6,526 nucleotides of DNA, from assembly GCA_020200995.1 (NCBI GenBank), contig JAIVHQ010000068.1:1-6526 (forward strand). The letters run 5' to 3'. The position numbers and the translations under genes are program-made. Origin of the DNA: Flavobacteriales bacterium. Lineage in GTDB: Bacteria; Bacteroidota; Bacteroidia; Flavobacteriales_D; Cryomorphaceae. The notes beneath the pieces were generated by a model, which worked only from the letters and a program-made list of their open reading frames with translations, was not told where the DNA came from and did no database searches. Shown in pieces: positions 5,679-6,526 of this stretch; the stretch's first letter is position 1, and each line of letters starts with the position of its first letter.

Positions 5679-6526
5679 CTACTCCGCACTCACGCGCCAC
5701 AGGATGTCCGAACCGTCGTCGACCACGAGGAGAGAACCGTCGGGAAGCTGCGTCACACCTACCGGTCGGCCGTAAACTTTGCTTCCGTCGCCATCGGCGA
5801 TAAAGCCGGTGAGAAAGTCCTCGGGCTGTTGGGGTTTACCTTCTTCAAAAGGCACGAAGAGCACTTTGTAGCCGGCAAATTCAGAACGGTTCCACGACCC
5901 GTGCTGCCCCACGAAAGCGCCGTTTTTATACCTTTCCGGAAAAGCATCGGCCGTGTAGAAAGCCAGGCCCAGCGAGGCGGTGTGATTGTTGAGCGGTACG
6001 TCAGGGATCAGGGCTTTTTCGACCATCTCGTTGTGGGGCTCTTCGCTCCAGCGCGGGTCTTTCACCTGACCGTAGTAGGAGAAGGGCCAGCCGTAAAAAC
6101 CGCCTTCCTTCACGCTGGTGATGTAGTCGGGCACGAGGTTGTCGCCGAGCTTGTCGCGTTCGTTGACCGCCGTCCAGAGTTCGCCGGTTACGGGGTTCCA
6201 CGCAAGACCCACGGGGTTGCGAAGGCCATCTGCAAACGTTTTTTCGCCGCTGCCGTCGGGGTTGATTTGCAGGATGCAGGCGCGGCGCTTTTCTTCGTCG
6301 AGGCCGTATTCGCCCACATTGCTCGCAGAGCCCACAGTTACGTAGATTTTATCACCATTTTCATCGGCGATGATGTTGCGCGTCCAGTGGTGGTTGTAGC
6401 CGCCTGCCGGAAGTTCCAGAATTTTCTCGCCGTCGCCTTCGAGTTTTTCCTGTCCTTCTTCATAGGGCCAGCGGTAGAGGCCGTCCTGGTTGGCAATGTA
6501 GAAGTACCCGTTCAGTGCCAGCATTC
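5679..6526 (-). CDS. Sorbosone/glucose-dehydrogenase-like beta-propeller protein, 5' end outside the window
   Basis: The frame is open to the right edge, and the ATG at 6522-6524 is internal: the visible sequence begins inside the propeller (GYFYIANQDGLYRWPY), so roughly the first 100-150 residues are missing compared with typical members near 400 residues. Visible hallmarks of the PQQ-dependent sorbosone dehydrogenase/YliI family, in fragment numbering, are GGYNHHWTRN (41-50), VGSASNVGEYG (64-74), LRNPVGLAWNP (101-111), NERDKLGDNLVPDY (121-134), GGFYGWPFSYYG (141-152), GQHGSWNRS (206-214) and VYGRPVGV (250-257). The family is made of six-bladed propellers that act in the periplasm; some oxidise sugars or aldoses using PQQ, but many members have no proven substrate, so I do not assign one. 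The gene is complete at its 3' end (TAG at 5681-5679). It may be transcribed with the receptor, or separated from it by the 130-bp gap. Confidence 0.93.
   Translation of the reverse strand, partial: MLALNGYFYIANQDGLYRWPYEEGQEKLEGDGEKILELPAGGYNHHWTRNIIADENGDKIYVTVGSASNVGEYGLDEEKRRACILQINPDGSGEKTFADGLRNPVGLAWNPVTGELWTAVNERDKLGDNLVPDYITSVKEGGFYGWPFSYYGQVKDPRWSEEPHNEMVEKALIPDVPLNNHTASLGLAFYTADAFPERYKNGAFVGQHGSWNRSEFAGYKVLFVPFEEGKPQQPEDFLTGFIADGDGSKVYGRPVGVTQLPDGSLLVVDDGSDILWRVSAE

Overview
The window looks like a chromosomal segment of a Bacteroidota bacterium, most likely a flavobacterium-like lineage. The grounds are a lipoprotein whose mature N-terminus is Cys-Glu-Lys-Asp-Asp (resembling the surface-export signal of this phylum), a secreted protein with a carboxypeptidase-regulatory-like domain, a FecA-type TonB-dependent receptor with a signal peptide ending in Leu-Ala-Gln, and start codons without clear Shine-Dalgarno sequences. 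No rRNA, tRNA, CRISPR array or complete transposon is visible.

Left part (1-1756, AT-rich, plus strand). A regulatory-looking leader carries a 16-bp perfect palindrome and seven CTTT repeats. It precedes a putative surface lipoprotein (207-857), whose stop codon overlaps the annotated start of a second secreted protein (851-1756). A strong 12-bp hairpin (891-920) sits at that junction. The hairpin leaves it open whether the two genes are one transcriptional unit and where the second gene really starts.

Middle part (1757-3484). This is a patchwork. A minus-strand fragment at 1798-1876 is a nearly identical copy of the last 26 codons of the TonB receptor found further right. It is followed by a plus-strand reading frame broken by two in-frame TGA codons (1922-2260). 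Next comes an intact CPBP-family membrane protease gene (2230-3411) with an unusual soluble C-terminal half. The CPBP gene is therefore bracketed by direct copies of the same 77-bp receptor 3' end, spaced 1,687 bp apart. Between the CPBP stop and the receptor stop lies a short coding-like stretch that resembles the end of a LamG domain.

Right part (3485-6526, GC-richer, minus strand). A complete FecA-type TonB-dependent receptor (5548 down to 3485) starts at TTG. Upstream of it, after 130 bp holding a REP-like stem-loop, lies the 3' two-thirds of a sorbosone/glucose-dehydrogenase-like beta-propeller gene that runs off the right edge. These two look like ordinary conserved genes of outer-membrane uptake and periplasmic metabolism. 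The left and middle parts look like accessory DNA inserted, or decayed, beside them.

The best candidates for something new are the CPBP protease with two FecR/STN-like C-terminal repeats, the direct-repeat bracket around it, and the tetranucleotide tract upstream of the lipoprotein gene. Functions of the lipoprotein, the second secreted protein and the broken frame are not known from sequence alone.
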